From: Xiphophorus maculatus | Taxonomy: Eukaryota > Chordata > Actinopteri > Cyprinodontiformes > Poeciliidae | Direction of reading: 5' to 3' | NCBI RefSeq assembly: GCF_002775205.1 | Contig: NC_036455.1 | Location: 4,192,501-4,256,500 of the forward strand | Length of the DNA stretch: 64,000 bases | In this document: positions 1 through 10,738 of the stretch, piece after piece | How the letters are laid out: each line of letters opens with the position of its first letter | How positions within the stretch are numbered: position 1 is the stretch's first letter | The notes under the pieces: model-generated | What the model saw: only the letters and a program-made list of their open reading frames with translations | Told to the model about the DNA's origin: nothing | Databases searched by the model: none | Made by a program: the position numbers and the translations under genes

Positions 1-1
1 T

Positions 2-934
2 GAACTACAGGAAGTTTCTATACTAGGAACAGTTGTGGATCATATAGCCTCCATTAAAACGTACATTCATATGATTGAAACAGAGATCGCTAAGGTAGAG
101 CAGATCAATGAAGAAGAAACAGTCTCTGAAACCCAACTAAGTGGGGACCAGCAAGATGACAAAAAACCATCAAAGAAATATAAACGTAGTAACAAAAGAA
201 AGACAGCAATGAAAGCTGCCTGTGTGCTGGAGACCCTCAACAATGATAAAGTTTCTGTGGAAGACACTGAACAAGAAGAAGTTTCAATACCAGAAAACTT
301 CTTTTCTGAAATAGTGGGGGATCATACAGCCTCCATCATAACTGAGGTTCATAGAAATGAAACAGTGATTGGTGAACTACAGCAGGCGACTGAAGACGAA
401 ATGGTCCCTGAAATACAACAGAATGGGGATCAGCCAGATGAGAAAAGGCCATTGACTAAATCAAAATGTATGAAAAAGAGAAAGACGGCAATGAAAGCTG
501 AACTAGAAACCGTTGTAAACCCAATAGAGACAGATCAAAACTTGATCCACAACACTGAGACACCAAAAACAGATTTAGAAATACTAGAGATCCCACAGAC
601 AGCTTTTGAGCAAATAGAGACAAAACCTTACAAAGTCTCAGAAGACGTAACAGGTAGAGTTCCTGTAGTTTGCACAGAACGGGAGAGTGGTCTCATAGAA
701 AAACAGAGAACATTGCCTCCACAGATAAAGGTTACATTTAACGAAGATGGAATCCAAACAACAAATCAGGAATCAGAGACTCAAGCAGCTGAAGAGTCAG
801 CTGAGCAGAACAACGTCTCTGAACAAGAAGAGAGCCCCATGAAAAAGATTTCTCTGTGGAGGCGAATCAAAAAGGCTTTAACTCCATCATGTCTGCGCCA
901 GTTCAGAGGCAGAAGTAACGTCCATCCAGCGTAG
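2..934 (+). CDS. 3' coding end of an unrecognised Glu/Lys-rich repeat protein (partial)
   Basis: The frame is open from the left window edge to a TAG at 932-934, giving about 310 residues of a C-terminal exon; the true start lies outside. The protein is hydrophilic and rich in Glu, Lys, Thr and Gln, with no signal peptide or membrane segment. Two diverged copies of a unit of roughly 100 residues are visible: each has an EVS(I) start, a DH.ASI core, a D(Q)xD(D/E)K(K/R)P stretch and ends in KRKTAMKA. The last 35 residues differ, forming a basic amphipathic stretch (ISLWRRIKKALTPSCLRQF). A possible poly(A) signal ATTAAA is at 1053-1058. I do not recognise the family. In human the neighbour of CRABP2 is NES (nestin), which also has a long acidic repetitive tail in its last exon; that is only a synteny-based idea. 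The open frame and codon-level repeat conservation argue for a real gene. Confidence 0.55.
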   Translation, partial: ELQEVSILGTVVDHIASIKTYIHMIETEIAKVEQINEEETVSETQLSGDQQDDKKPSKKYKRSNKRKTAMKAACVLETLNNDKVSVEDTEQEEVSIPENFFSEIVGDHTASIITEVHRNETVIGELQQATEDEMVPEIQQNGDQPDEKRPLTKSKCMKKRKTAMKAELETVVNPIETDQNLIHNTETPKTDLEILEIPQTAFEQIETKPYKVSEDVTGRVPVVCTERESGLIEKQRTLPPQIKVTFNEDGIQTTNQESETQAAEESAEQNNVSEQEESPMKKISLWRRIKKALTPSCLRQFRGRSNVHPA

Positions 935-1068
935 ACATCAATTTATGTCTCCAGTATGTTCGATTTAAAAGGGGGGTGGGGCCATGTGTTGGTTGGGTGA
1001 TTGGCGCTAATTGGAAAAAGAGCTACTGTTGTTGTTAATTGGACATTTTAATATTAAAAAGCTAGGAC

Positions 1069-1150
1069 TGCACGGTGGGAAACGTCTCCCCGTGTAGGTG
1101 TGGGTTCACTCTGGATGCTCCGGCTTCCCCTACGTTCAACATCAGTACTC
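1069..1150. repeat. Degenerate fish SINE/MITE-type interspersed repeat fragment
   Basis: The stretch resembles the common fish interspersed repeat with a GCACGGTGG start, a CTCCCCGTG block, a GTGGGTTC block and a CTCCGGCTTCC block; all four are visible in order here with deletions. A fragment that looks like the other end of the same type of repeat lies at 32270-32400. The rest of 935-1428 is AT-rich with nothing gene-like. Assignment is from pattern memory. Confidence 0.5.
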
Positions 1151-1428
1151 ATGTTCATTCATTGTAAGATTTTTATTTCTAATTCTAAACAGAAAATAAG
1201 ACAACCACATTTATTAATTAATGGGAGAATTGGAAAAAGAAAATGTAAACAACATGGAACAAAAAGAGCCTTTTAGAAGTCTAAACCTATACAAATTGGA
1301 AAAAAATTTAGAAAATTATTTATCTTTCTGGGCAAGATATACAGTATATATCTATATCTAAATTTAATTATATATATAGACATAGATATCTATCTATAAG
1401 TAAATCTGTCTGTGTCTCTATAAATGTA

Positions 1429-3002
1429 CACTGCTCAAAAAAATAAAGGGAACACTCAAATAACACATCCTAGATCTGAATGAAATATTCTCATTGAATA
1501 CTTTGTTCTGTACAAAGTTGAATGTGCTGACAACAAAATCACACAAAAATCATCAATGGAAATCAAATTTATTAACCAATGGAGGCCTGGATTTGGAGCC
1601 ACACACAAAATTAAAGTGAAATAACACTACACGCTGATCCAACTTTAATGTAATGTCTTTAAAACAAGTCAAAATGAGGCTCAGTATTGTGTGTGGCCTC
1701 CACGTGCCTGTATGACCTCCCTACAACGCCTGGGCATGCTCCTGATGAGGTGGCGGATGGTCTCCTGAGGGATCTCCTCCCAGACCTGGACTAAAGCATC
1801 CGCCAACTCCTGGACAGTCTGTGGTGCAACGTGACGTTGGTGGATGGAGCGAGACATGATGTCCCAGATGTGCTCAATCGAATTCAGGTCTGGGGAACGG
1901 GCTGGCCAGTCCATAGCTTCAATGCCTTCATCTTGCAGGAACTGCTGACACACTCCAGCCACATGAGGTCTAGCATTGTCCTGCATTAGGAGGGACCCAG
2001 GGCCAACCGCACCAGCATATGGTCTCACAAGGGGTCTGAGGATCTCATCTCGGTACCTAATGGCAGTCAGGCTACCTCTGGTGAGCACATGGAGGGCTGT
2101 GCGGCCCTCCAAAGAAATGCCACCCCAAACCATTACTGACCCACTGCCAAACCTGTCATGCTGAAGGATGTTGCAGGCAGCAGACCGCTCTCCACGGTGT
2201 CTCCAGACTCTGTCACATCTGTCACATGTGCTCAGTGTGAACCTGCTTTCATCTGTGAAGAGCACAAGGCGCCAGTGGCGAATTTGCCAATCCTGGTGTT
2301 CTCTGGCAAATGCCAAGCATCCTGCACGGTGTTGGGCTGTGAGCACAACCCCCATCTGTGGACGTCGGGCCCTCATACCATCCTCATGGAGTCGGTTTCT
2401 AACCGTTTGTGCAGACACATGCACATTTGTGGCCTGCTGGAGGTCATTTTGCAGGGCTCTGGCAGTGCTCCTCCTGTTCCTTTTTGCACAAAGGCGGAGG
2501 TAGCGGTCCTGCTGCTGGGTTGTTGCCCTCCTACGGCCTCCTCCACATCTCCTGGTGTACTGGCCTGTCTCCTGGTAGCGCCTCCAGCCTCTGGACACTA
2601 CGCTGACAGACACAGCAAACCTTCTTGCCACAGCTCGCATTGATGTGCCATCCTGGATGAGCTGCACTACCTGAGCCACTTGTGTGGGTTGTGGAGTCCG
2701 TCTCATGCTACCACGAGTGTGAAAGCACCACCAACATTCAAAACTGACCAAAACATCAGCCAGACAGCATAGGTACTGAGAAGTGGTCTGTGGTCCCAAC
2801 TGCAGAACCACTCCTTTATTGAGTGTGTCTTGCTAATTGCCAATAATTTGCACCTGTTGTCTATTCCATTTGCACAACAGCAGGTGAAATTGATTGTCAA
2901 TCAGTGTTGCTTCCTAAGTGGACAGTTTGATTTCACAGAAGTTTGATTTACTTGGAGTTATATTGTGTTGTTTAAGTGTTCCCTTTATTTTTTTGAGCAG
3001 TG
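1429..3002 (-). mobile_element. Structurally intact Tc1/mariner (DD34E) transposon
   Basis: A 1574-bp element flanked by TA dinucleotides (1427-1428 and 3003-3004), the target duplication expected for Tc1/mariner. The two ends are inverted repeats: the outer 28 bases, beginning CACTGCTCAAAAAAATAAAG, are identical at both ends, and similarity continues to about 38 bases with two mismatches. It carries one uninterrupted transposase gene on the minus strand. It sits in TA-rich DNA, and the right flank runs straight into a (TA)n tract. Perfect ends and an open transposase suggest a young copy; other Tc1 traces in the window (about 13.6, 23.3 and 57.2 kb) are decayed. Confidence 0.93.
1681..2706 (-). 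CDS. Tc1-family transposase, full length, DD34E
   Basis: Predicted 341 residues, the usual size for Tc1 transposases. I chose the methionine at 2704-2706 (MRRTPQPTQ...) although the frame is open for 35 more codons upstream, because the N-terminal paired-like helix-turn-helix begins directly after it ([19 protein letters not shown]). A basic GGGRRR linker follows, then the catalytic domain: first Asp in LFTDESRF, second Asp in [10 protein letters not shown], and Glu in [12 protein letters not shown]. Exactly 34 residues separate the second Asp from the Glu, so the triad is DD34E. No stop or frameshift interrupts it. The enzyme should bind the inverted ends and cut and paste the element into TA sites. 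Promoter signals are not obvious. Whether it is active cannot be told from sequence. Confidence 0.93.
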   Translation of the reverse strand: MRRTPQPTQVAQVVQLIQDGTSMRAVARRFAVSVSVVSRGWRRYQETGQYTRRCGGGRRRATTQQQDRYLRLCAKRNRRSTARALQNDLQQATNVHVSAQTVRNRLHEDGMRARRPQMGVVLTAQHRAGCLAFAREHQDWQIRHWRLVLFTDESRFTLSTCDRCDRVWRHRGERSAACNILQHDRFGSGSVMVWGGISLEGRTALHVLTRGSLTAIRYRDEILRPLVRPYAGAVGPGSLLMQDNARPHVAGVCQQFLQDEGIEAMDWPARSPDLNSIEHIWDIMSRSIHQRHVAPQTVQELADALVQVWEEIPQETIRHLIRSMPRRCREVIQARGGHTQY

Positions 3003-3004
3003 TA

Positions 3005-5060
3005 TATATATATATATATACAACTTTAAAGTTGCTATGATATTTTCAGCGAAGTCACGGTCTTCCGTTGATTTGTGACTTCCGTCGATTTGTGACTTTT
3101 AGCCGACATCTTAGTTGGTGTATTTTCTGTACTGACGGATTTGCGCTTACCACTTGCAGCCATTCTTTGAAATTTTCAAGACGTCTTTTTTAAGCAGCTT
3201 TAAGCACAATATTTAACGCAGGTCTCAGAGTAAATGCTTCCCTGCGTTAAAGCAGCAATAACAGCTCCCTATCCAGACAATCTCGGGAGAGCTTACAAAG
3301 AACGACCACTCACGCCGCCATCTTGCTCGGCTCCCCCGCTCTCTGCAGGCTTCTGTACTGTACATGTATATACGTGCGTGTTTGAGTATGGACAGAAGAT
3401 ATATTTTATAATGGTAGGCTGCTAAGTATATGAACGGGGTAGGCAAGTGTAAGCTCTGGCTTCAGCTTATTTCTTTTATGGTAAATTATGAGTTTGTTTA
3501 TAACTATTGTTTTTGTCTCCTGTGTTTAATGTTGATAATTTGCCAAAATAAAGTGAACTGAACTGAAAATTCTGTTATGTCGCCCTTGACAGTTGGTGGT
3601 TACCGTAGTAACCAGTAACCGACAGCTCCTCCAACTTTTTTCTGTTGTGTTTGTTACTGTGGGGCAGAAGCTGCTGGACTGATGTTAGCCACCAACTTGA
3701 TTTTATCTTTTCCTAGAATAAATACGTCGAACCTGAATGTGTCTGTCGTGGAGTCGACCTATTGGACGAACATAGGAGGGTTACACATAGAGCTAAAGTC
3801 AAACTGGAAGCTGTGGTCCATAATGTATAATCACAGCTGTGCGTGCCAGTGGTTTTCAAAGATATTCTGGTAAATAATCCATCAGAATGAATCAGTAGCT
3901 GCCTTCAGTTCTGTTTTCTGAAAGTTTAGCACATATAAAAGCATCATGTGGTAATAAAGCACTGAGCAAAGAATGGATGGAATTTTCCTTCTTGCCCTAG
4001 GCTCAATGAAACCATGCTATCTGATAGTTTGGGAGTCAATAGACGCTTTGATAAAGCAACAACAAAATAAATTTCACAATGTCTGCCTCTCAGGGTTTGG
4101 TTGTTCCCATAATGACGTGTGATCTTGCATAATTTCTGAATGTTTTTTTTGCAACTGCTAGCAGCAAAGGGAAATAATCATTTGTGATTTATTACTCAGA
4201 ATGAACCAAAACCAAAAATGAACCTCTTAAAATCAATCATCTGCTTCGAAAAGACTGTTTAGTCTCCATAATTTGTGCTAAATAGGAACAAGGCAGAACA
4301 TCTGGTATATTTCAATGTGCCACAAATTACAGAAACAGCAATAAAACAATACTGTGCAAAGAGAAAAGAGGGTTGGTTTCTCCCAATTTTTTTTTCACTT
4401 TGGTGAAGGTAACAGATGTTCTTTCTATGAAAAACAAAATGATGTTTACCTCCCCGGTTAATGCAAACAAGATATTCCAGCACCTTAAAGGTCCGACAAA
4501 GAATTCTGTATGAAACAAAATGAGAAAAACCTGGGAATGTTGATGCAAAAGCAAAAAGAATTGCATATCCTTGAAAATGTGAGGCTGTGTTGAGGATGTT
4601 TACCAAATATCATCAGAAAGTGTTTGTGTTCAGTTCTCTGTAGAAAAATCACGTTCTTGGCATAAGGTTGGGAACATTCTGGTTTAATTCTTGTGCAAAT
4701 ACACAACCTACTGTACCCAAGATGGAAGCCTAGAAACCAGAGTGAGATATGCATTGGCGAACTAAAGCTGTTGTGAGAGCATCCACAGATGACTAATACA
4801 AGCCTTTAAAGCCTCAGATGGGTTTGGACTAGTTGTTTTAGCCAGAATGTTTGGGATGTTTCCTGGATTTCACTAGCCTGTTTTAAATTGGTGGGCACTA
4901 GTAGGAATCTATAATGTCAATCTAAAACGAGTCAATGGAGCGACATAGAAACATCTACGCCAACCACGATGAGGAAACACTGAGGCAAAAAGTGTGAAAA
5001 AGGCCTCAAAGTTCATATGACCTTTAGATATTTTACAATAAGAGACTATTATAAAAAAAA
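3005..5060. other. Intergenic DNA without a recognised gene
   Basis: AT-rich spacer. An RFX X-box-like palindrome GTTACCGTAGTAAC is at 3599-3612. The stretch 3360-3560 (ending in AATAAAGTGAACTGAACTG) has the look of an old LINE 3' tail but I cannot name the family. Small open frames here are short and not supported. I searched this stretch on the minus strand for exons 2-4 of the CRABP2-like gene and did not find them. Confidence 0.5.
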
Positions 5061-5061
5061 G

Positions 5062-5545
5062 TAGGACAGGGCCGATATGGCTAAAAAACTTTTCGCAATA
5101 AGCATTTCATATCAGTTGATAGCAATAGTTATTGATTAGTTTTTTGTTCTAAATACCTAAAGTACTGGTAAACTAGTGATGTGATCTTTCCTGTTTTTTC
5201 CAAAGTTTTCACTCCACTCCATTGTTTTTTATTTTAAGCAGTTATGAGGCACTGTGGTGAAACCTTAAAATGCTGCTGGGCAAGTTGCTCAACATGTCGT
5301 CGCTAGGTAACCACACGTTGCTAGGTAACCACAGAGCGAGTTAGTTGATTCCACCAACCTTGCTTGACTAGCTATGAGAGATTGAGCAGATAAAGTTTTT
5401 CTCTTTCCTCTGCCTACCACCCCCAGAATGCTGTGCGGTTCTGGATCAGAGTTCAGTGAACATTCAATCGGACATATCTACTGTTGATATTGATCAAATG
5501 TTTATCATTGCATATACTGATAATAAAAATGAAATGAAATGGGAC
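5062..5545 (+). repeat. Dispersed repeat family R1 (copy 1), with paired X-box-like sites
   Basis: About 480 bp that can be aligned by eye with 60950-61445: shared blocks are CAATAAGCATTT, CTTTCCT then CAGTTTTCACTCC (here AAGTTTTCACTCC), two GCTAGGTAACC motifs, GAGTTAGTTGA, CTTTCCTCTGCCTAC and CCAGAATGCTG. The two X-box-like palindromes are at 5299-5311 (one mismatch) and 5317-5329 (GTTGCTAGGTAAC). No coding capacity. Probably a non-autonomous transposable element relic. Confidence 0.75.
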
Positions 5546-5574
5546 TCCTCTGGGGTCAATAAAGTCATTTGAAT

Positions 5575-5786
5575 TGTTTCACTTAAGACATTTTTTACAT
5601 GTTATAAGTGAAATTATTTACCAGTGGAACTAGTACTTTTTTTTTTAAAGCAATATTCAAGAGTTAGCTGCTGTATCTTGCTGAAAAGCTCTTTGTACAT
5701 TGGTTTTGTTTTATTTCAAGTGTACTAAGATATTTTCACCAGAAACTAGACAATGTTCTTGGTAAGATTTTATGTTTTTTGCAGTG
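5575..5786 (+). mobile_element. Fold-back MITE, right half only
   Basis: This matches the right halves of the MITE copies at 30938-31298 and 54491-54779: CACTTA...GACATTTTT, a CCAGTGGAACTAGTAC block, TATCTTGCTGAAAAG, a TTTATTTCAAGTGTAC block, CCAGAAACTAGAC and a terminal TTTTTGCAGTG at 5776-5786. The left half is missing, so this is a truncated copy. Confidence 0.7.
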
Positions 5787-6098
5787 TAGTTAATACAAGA
5801 GTTAGCAAGTGGAGGGAATTCACTTTTTACTTGGCTATTCTGAATAGTTTTCCCCCCTCCAAAAAATAAAAAATACTTTTTGTATTTACTCATGTTGATT
5901 AAAATGTGTCAAAACAGAACATTCTCAAATTGTTCAGTTTGTTTTTTAGCTGTCTAATGATGAAAAAGACACCTAATCCTCTGCCTCATTCATGTGAGTT
6001 GGCCTCACTTCAGAGGGATCAAGACAACTTTGATATCTGATTCAGTTTAGACCATATTTGCTCATGCTTTGGTACTTAGAGGAGGTAACCTACTCACT

Positions 6099-6116
6099 CA
6101 CACACACACACACACA
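6099..6116. repeat. (CA)n microsatellite
   Basis: Nine CA units followed by an A run. Nothing else recognisable lies between 5790 and 6900 apart from this tract and low-complexity AT-rich DNA. Confidence 0.9.
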
Positions 6117-6907
6117 AAAAGCTCAGGATTGCCCGGGGCCTTAGGGAGACGAAGAAGGAAAGTCAGGCTCAGCGTTGGCTGGCTGCTGGGGCCCATGTTA
6201 AGGCTTAGTTCAGTTTACATTGGCTGTAATTACAACCACATGAGGAGGACGCTGCTTTAGATGAGTTTAATCTAACTTTTGTCCACAGGAAATTTGACTT
6301 CAGATTTTTAACGGAGGCCATGATGTGGCCCTCGTTCGACCTTTGTCCCCTGCAGTGAGGACATATACCTGGATTCTGGCAAGACATTCAAAGCTTAAGA
6401 TAAGAGATACCTTAACACTTGATTTTTGTTCACTTCAAAGCCCGGTGGATTTTCTACAATTAAAATTCACGAAAGGGTCGCTTAATTTTGTTTGCAATGG
6501 GAGTCATCAATTTTCTTGTACAGATTTTAAAGCAATGCCTTAAAAGAATCTTGAGTTTACCAAATTTTCTAGAGGTCTTTGGCTCATTTTCACTACAAGA
6601 AAGAAAACGAAGAAACTTTAGAAGAACTTCAGAAAACATTGAAAACTGCAAACTAAAGATCAGATTCATAGGTTTTCAAAAAAAATGGGTAAGATGGAAA
6701 CAAAGTATAGGGAAAATAGGGGTGGTTTAAAATTTGCACATGTAGGGTTGAACTGGAAAACAATTAATGAATAATCAGCAGCATTAAAAACGTGAACAAA
6801 GCTTGCAACTTGATAGTTCCGTAGTTGTGAGCATGCAGGTTTTGAAAGCTTATCCAAATTACAGAGCAATGCGTCACAATAACAAAATTTAATAACTAAT
6901 AACTCAC

Positions 6908-6989
6908 CCAGAGCTTTCAAAAGCTCCTCGAAGTTTTCCGATGACTTCATTTTCCATTTTCCAGAGAAATCTGTCACTTTGTTCTCCAT
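6908..6989 (-). CDS. crabp2: First coding exon of a CRABP2-like intracellular lipid-binding protein (orphan)
   Basis: Reads MENKVTDFSGKWKMKSSE then NFEELLKALG on the minus strand and ends at a consensus donor (CTCTGG|GTGAGT at 6908/6907). The F.G.WK...SENFEELLKALG block is the signature start of fatty-acid/retinoid-binding proteins, and SENFEELLKALG fits the CRABP subgroup best. The phase-1 split of the final glycine codon is the conserved first-intron position of this family. CRABP2 carries retinoic acid to nuclear receptors. Synteny (human CRABP2 is on 1q23) favours CRABP2 over CRABP1. Exons 2-4 should lie to the left (lower coordinates) but none was found down to position 1, so intron 1 either exceeds 6.9 kb or this exon is a relic. 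Exon and splice site: confident; functional gene: uncertain. Confidence 0.8.
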
Positions 6990-7084
6990 TTCGGTGCAGA
7001 TTAGAGCAGCAGTCTGATTGTGAGCACTCCACTCTGTGTGAGTCTGTTCCTAAAAAGCCGTCTCCTCCGCTTGCATCTGCGCCT

Positions 7085-7140
7085 CCATTCATTGGCCCCT
7101 CGGCTCGGTCGAATCTGATGCTGACCCAGCCAATACAGAG
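7085..7140 (-). promoter_or_regulatory. Possible promoter elements of the CRABP2-like gene
   Basis: Upstream of the minus-strand start codon lie a CCAAT box on the minus strand (ATTGG at 7091-7095), a CCAAT on the plus strand (7130-7134) and one nuclear-receptor half-site (TGACCC, 7122-7127) without a clear partner. The surrounding 7040-7200 is GC-rich compared with its surroundings. No TATA box seen. Confidence 0.35.
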
Positions 7141-7512
7141 AAAGGTGGTGGGGAGGGACTTCCCCCCAAACCCTCCAGAGCCCAACTACACCCTCCACCT
7201 CTTGCAGAGTGGTGAAAGATTTGGATACGAGCTTGAAAAATGCACTTCCAGTAAGACCTTTGATTCTGATTTACAGCTAGGAAATGTGTTAATTGTTTTA
7301 TTTCTTTTATTGGATGGATGGTGCAATGTCAATAGCCGTGTTCACGCAAGGCACAAATGAGAACTCCACATGTAGACATTACTCGTGAAAGGAGAAACGG
7401 GGAAAATTAACAGTACAATGTTGAAGAGCTGGAATGTGAAATCAGATCCAGTGTGAAGGTTTTGTTCTGCAGGCTGGGAAGTGGGGACGTTGGAAGAGCA
7501 AAATATAAGATG

Positions 7513-7527
7513 TCCAGCAGGTGGCAT
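7513..7527 (+). promoter_or_regulatory. CTCF-like motif
   Basis: CCAGCAGGTGGCATC fits the CTCF core consensus CCASYAGRKGGCR at every position. It lies about 0.5 kb upstream of the CRABP2-like exon. Occupancy is unknown. Confidence 0.5.
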
Positions 7528-7539
7528 CACTGCAACAGG

Positions 7540-10500
7540 AGATAGATCAGATAGATCAAACCTTGTATCGCATGGGCCAAACGCGTTGGATCAAAAGTAC
7601 TAAAATAATACTAAAAAGTCCCTAAAATCAAGCAAATAAAGTTGTCCTTTTTATGTTATTGATTGTAGATCCAAAAAAAATTTAAAAGAGATTTTGTAAA
7701 GAAAGAAAAGAAAAGCATCTAGTTTTCACTTTGTTTTTGGTTCGACTGAACAAATTTATTCCAAGTAAAAAAGAGATTGGGGTCACTTTCTTTTAAAATG
7801 TGACATAATTTAGCCAATATTTAGCCAAGTTTAATAAATCAGATTAAAAACTGGTTTGGCTGCAGTTAAAGTCGGCTTTTCTGTAAAAGTCTCTGGATAA
7901 ACATGTTTCTACTTATAATTTACTTGATTATAAAAAGACAAATACTTTGTGTTGTTTATAGCGTTTTCCCTTTTTAAAAAACATATGTCAGTAATAATTT
8001 TGCCCTTATTACAAATAAAAATTCTCCATTTCCATCAAGTACTCAAACTGGACAGGACAATTAGTTGTTATTCTTGAATTGCAGTTTGGGGACTGCGCAA
8101 ATTCAGTCAAAGGGCTACAAATGCCCTTTGACTGAGGGCATTTGTAGCCTTCAAAGCAGCTTTGGGCTCCTGACCCCAAGGCTGGGGTCAGGAGCCCAAT
8201 TCTGACAGTGAAACATCAACTGTGGCTTTAAAATATCATAAATCAGCCAACATTTCCATATGGTCTCCATATAAAAATGGGCTAGAAATTAACCAAAGAT
8301 AGGAGTGTCTATATATGACTTGAAAAGTGGCCCAATGTTTATTGCTAAAGCTTGTTTGATGCGGGATAACTCTTAGAAAAACTGCACACATTTGACATCT
8401 GGTAAGTCTATTTATTCTTTCCAAGCATCTTTGGTCTAAAATAGAGTTCCAAGAACCAAATGAATTCCAGTTTCTTTGGGTTTTTTTTTTTTACAATTAT
8501 GGTGAGCATTTTGAAGCAAGACTGTTGCAGAACTACAACTATTCGTAGTTCAGTATTCACAGATTGACAGTTTTTGTTCTGTGGAATGCATATCTAAAAA
8601 ATATTAGGGAAAAATTAATGGAGATAGTTTTGGTGTAGCCGTGCAACTGTGAAGTTGAAATCAAAAAGAAAAATCCTATTAGATTTTTCTTTTCAGTCTT
8701 TCTCAAATACAAAAGAACACTTACACCTCTTGAAATCATTAAGGACAAGTACACAAATTGTACTTTTTAAGTTATAAAAAAAATCTTACACTTACAGTTT
8801 TGCACAAAAATTTTGCAAAGCAGATGGTTAAGTTGAAGTTCATCGAGCTCTTTGTTATAATTACCTAAAAAGTTTAATCTAATTTATTGACTATAATAAA
8901 CTATCACTGTCACTGATGTTTGAGAGGAAAATAAATTTATTTTCATAGTTGCAGGAATCAACACAAACAGAAACAATCATTAAATTACTTAAAAGGTAAA
9001 TTAGAAAAAATGAGTGGTAGCTTTTGACAATTGCACAGTAATGTGCATCAGAGGTTTTTAACATGTGCTTTAGGTTCTACAAAGGCTTTACATTTCAAAG
9101 GGGTTTTATTGTTCCCCAGGAGGCAAACACTTTGCAGCCAGCAGTTGTACACACATTCAATAAAAACAAGAGTTACTTACCAGAAACAAAAGCAGCTGCT
9201 GTCGTTTGTCGACATCTTAACTGTCCCTCCTTACATCATTTAAATGGATACAGAGTCAACTTTTTCTCCTCTAAGTCCTGTTTTTATCCACATAGATAAA
9301 ACATTTGGACATGTGTATTTTGTCATTTAAAAGTTGATCAGTTAAGATGAGGCTAACTGGATTTCATTGACCAACGAAGTTATGAACAGTTCTAAAATAC
9401 CAGTGCAAAATACTTCAGGTGTCTACTAAAAGCTGAACATGAGATATGTTATTTTTCAGTGTCACAGTGTGTCCAAACACCATCAAAAGAATAACTTGAT
9501 GAGAAAAAAATTAAGTTACCAGCTTGAATCCAGGACAAAACCTAAAAAAATCTCTTCTTATAATCTGATAGATTTTGAGAAAGTTTGCAAAAGTTTGAGA
9601 AAAATAATAAATAATTTCCACTATGGCGAAAGAAGATTGAATTTTGAAATTAAATCAAATGGTGTTCCAACAAAGTAATAAAAATATCTTCTTTATTTTC
9701 TCCCTTCTTATTTGATTATTGTTTGAAGTGTACAAGATAAATGCTGTATTATGTATGGAAAAGGGTTTTTTTTTAATTTATGATGATCTCAGTTTCTTGA
9801 TTTTAAAAACTTTTGAGAGCCATTCAAATATATACATATGTATGTGAAGGTTATTGTGCAAAGAAGAATTTTTCATAAAATCAAAAAAAGTACGGACAAC
9901 CCTGAGCATCCTCTTCATAAGACTGCTTTACAAAAACAAAGTGTCTTCAGTCTAGACTTTACATTGGTGTCAAATGTCTTATTAGATATTTTGTCTCTTT
10001 GTGTTATTAAAAGTATACATATTAAAAATTAGGTAAATTAAAGGCTTCAAATCTTGACTTCCTCCTCTGTTAACTACAGATTTAGTCCCACTCTGTACAC
10101 ATTACTTAGATCTGTTCTGATTAGCAGCTTGTTATTATAGCCTATGAAAATAGAAGATCACTATGAGGGAAGCACAGATTTGGCCAGATTTGTTGTCATA
10201 GAAACGCTCCAGTGTCCAGTGTTAGTGTATCATCAAGCCCATTATCCCCATCTTCTTCTAAACTCAAAGCTGCCACAGTTGTATTTTTATCTGAGTCCCA
10301 GTTTAGGTAGTGATGCCATGTTTGTTCAATTTGGGGAGTGTTTTATGTGCTCCCTCCACCCACCCTGTTTTTTTTTTGTTTTGTTTTTGTGTTTTTTAAG
10401 AAGCTCAGCATTTGAGAATAGTTTCAATCGAACAGGATTATGCTGTATCTCCATGTTGCTGCCACTTGGAGAGAAGCTTACCCAACCTAAATAGATGATA

Positions 10501-10730
10501 TCATGAGTCCTTTTGGGAGGTGAATGGTGTGCCTCATGTTTCCACAGGCGTCCCATCTGACCCAGACCTGATGAAACAGTCCTGGCAGAGAGAGTGTGAG
10601 AGAAAAAGAATCACAAACAGACTCGTCAATGCATGCATTGTACGGGTGAAATGAAATACAATTCGCTGGCAGTCTGTCTGAAAATATGGATAAACATATT
10701 CCACTGGAAACAAAAAGCTTAATCTAATCC
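7540..10730. other. Intergenic DNA, AT-rich, no supported gene
   Basis: Contains the nested inverted repeats at 8104-8197. Otherwise long A/T runs and short unsupported frames. The stretch near 9100-9180 (TTTTATTGTTCCCCAGGAGG) looks like a minus-strand LINE 3' tail, weakly. No splice-flanked conserved exon was recognised. Confidence 0.5.
8104..8197. repeat. Cluster of overlapping perfect inverted repeats
   Basis: Arms CAGTCAAAGGG (8104-8114) and CCCTTTGACTG (8124-8134) are perfect complements. So are GGCTACAAATGCCC (8113-8126) and GGGCATTTGTAGCC (8136-8149), giving an A-B-A'-B' order. AAAGC/GCTTT (about 8153-8163) follows, then GGGCTCCTGACCCC (8164-8177) with its perfect complement at 8184-8197 around a 6-base loop. 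Confidence 0.95.
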
Positions 10731-10738
10731 TTCTGCTT

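Noticed and set aside
1976..2643. Plus-strand open frames of 60-160 codons
   Set aside because: They lie antisense to the intact Tc1 transposase and have no features of their own.
6941..7360. 139-codon plus-strand frame
   Set aside because: It runs antisense through the CRABP2-like exon and its GC-rich promoter; no splice or homology support.
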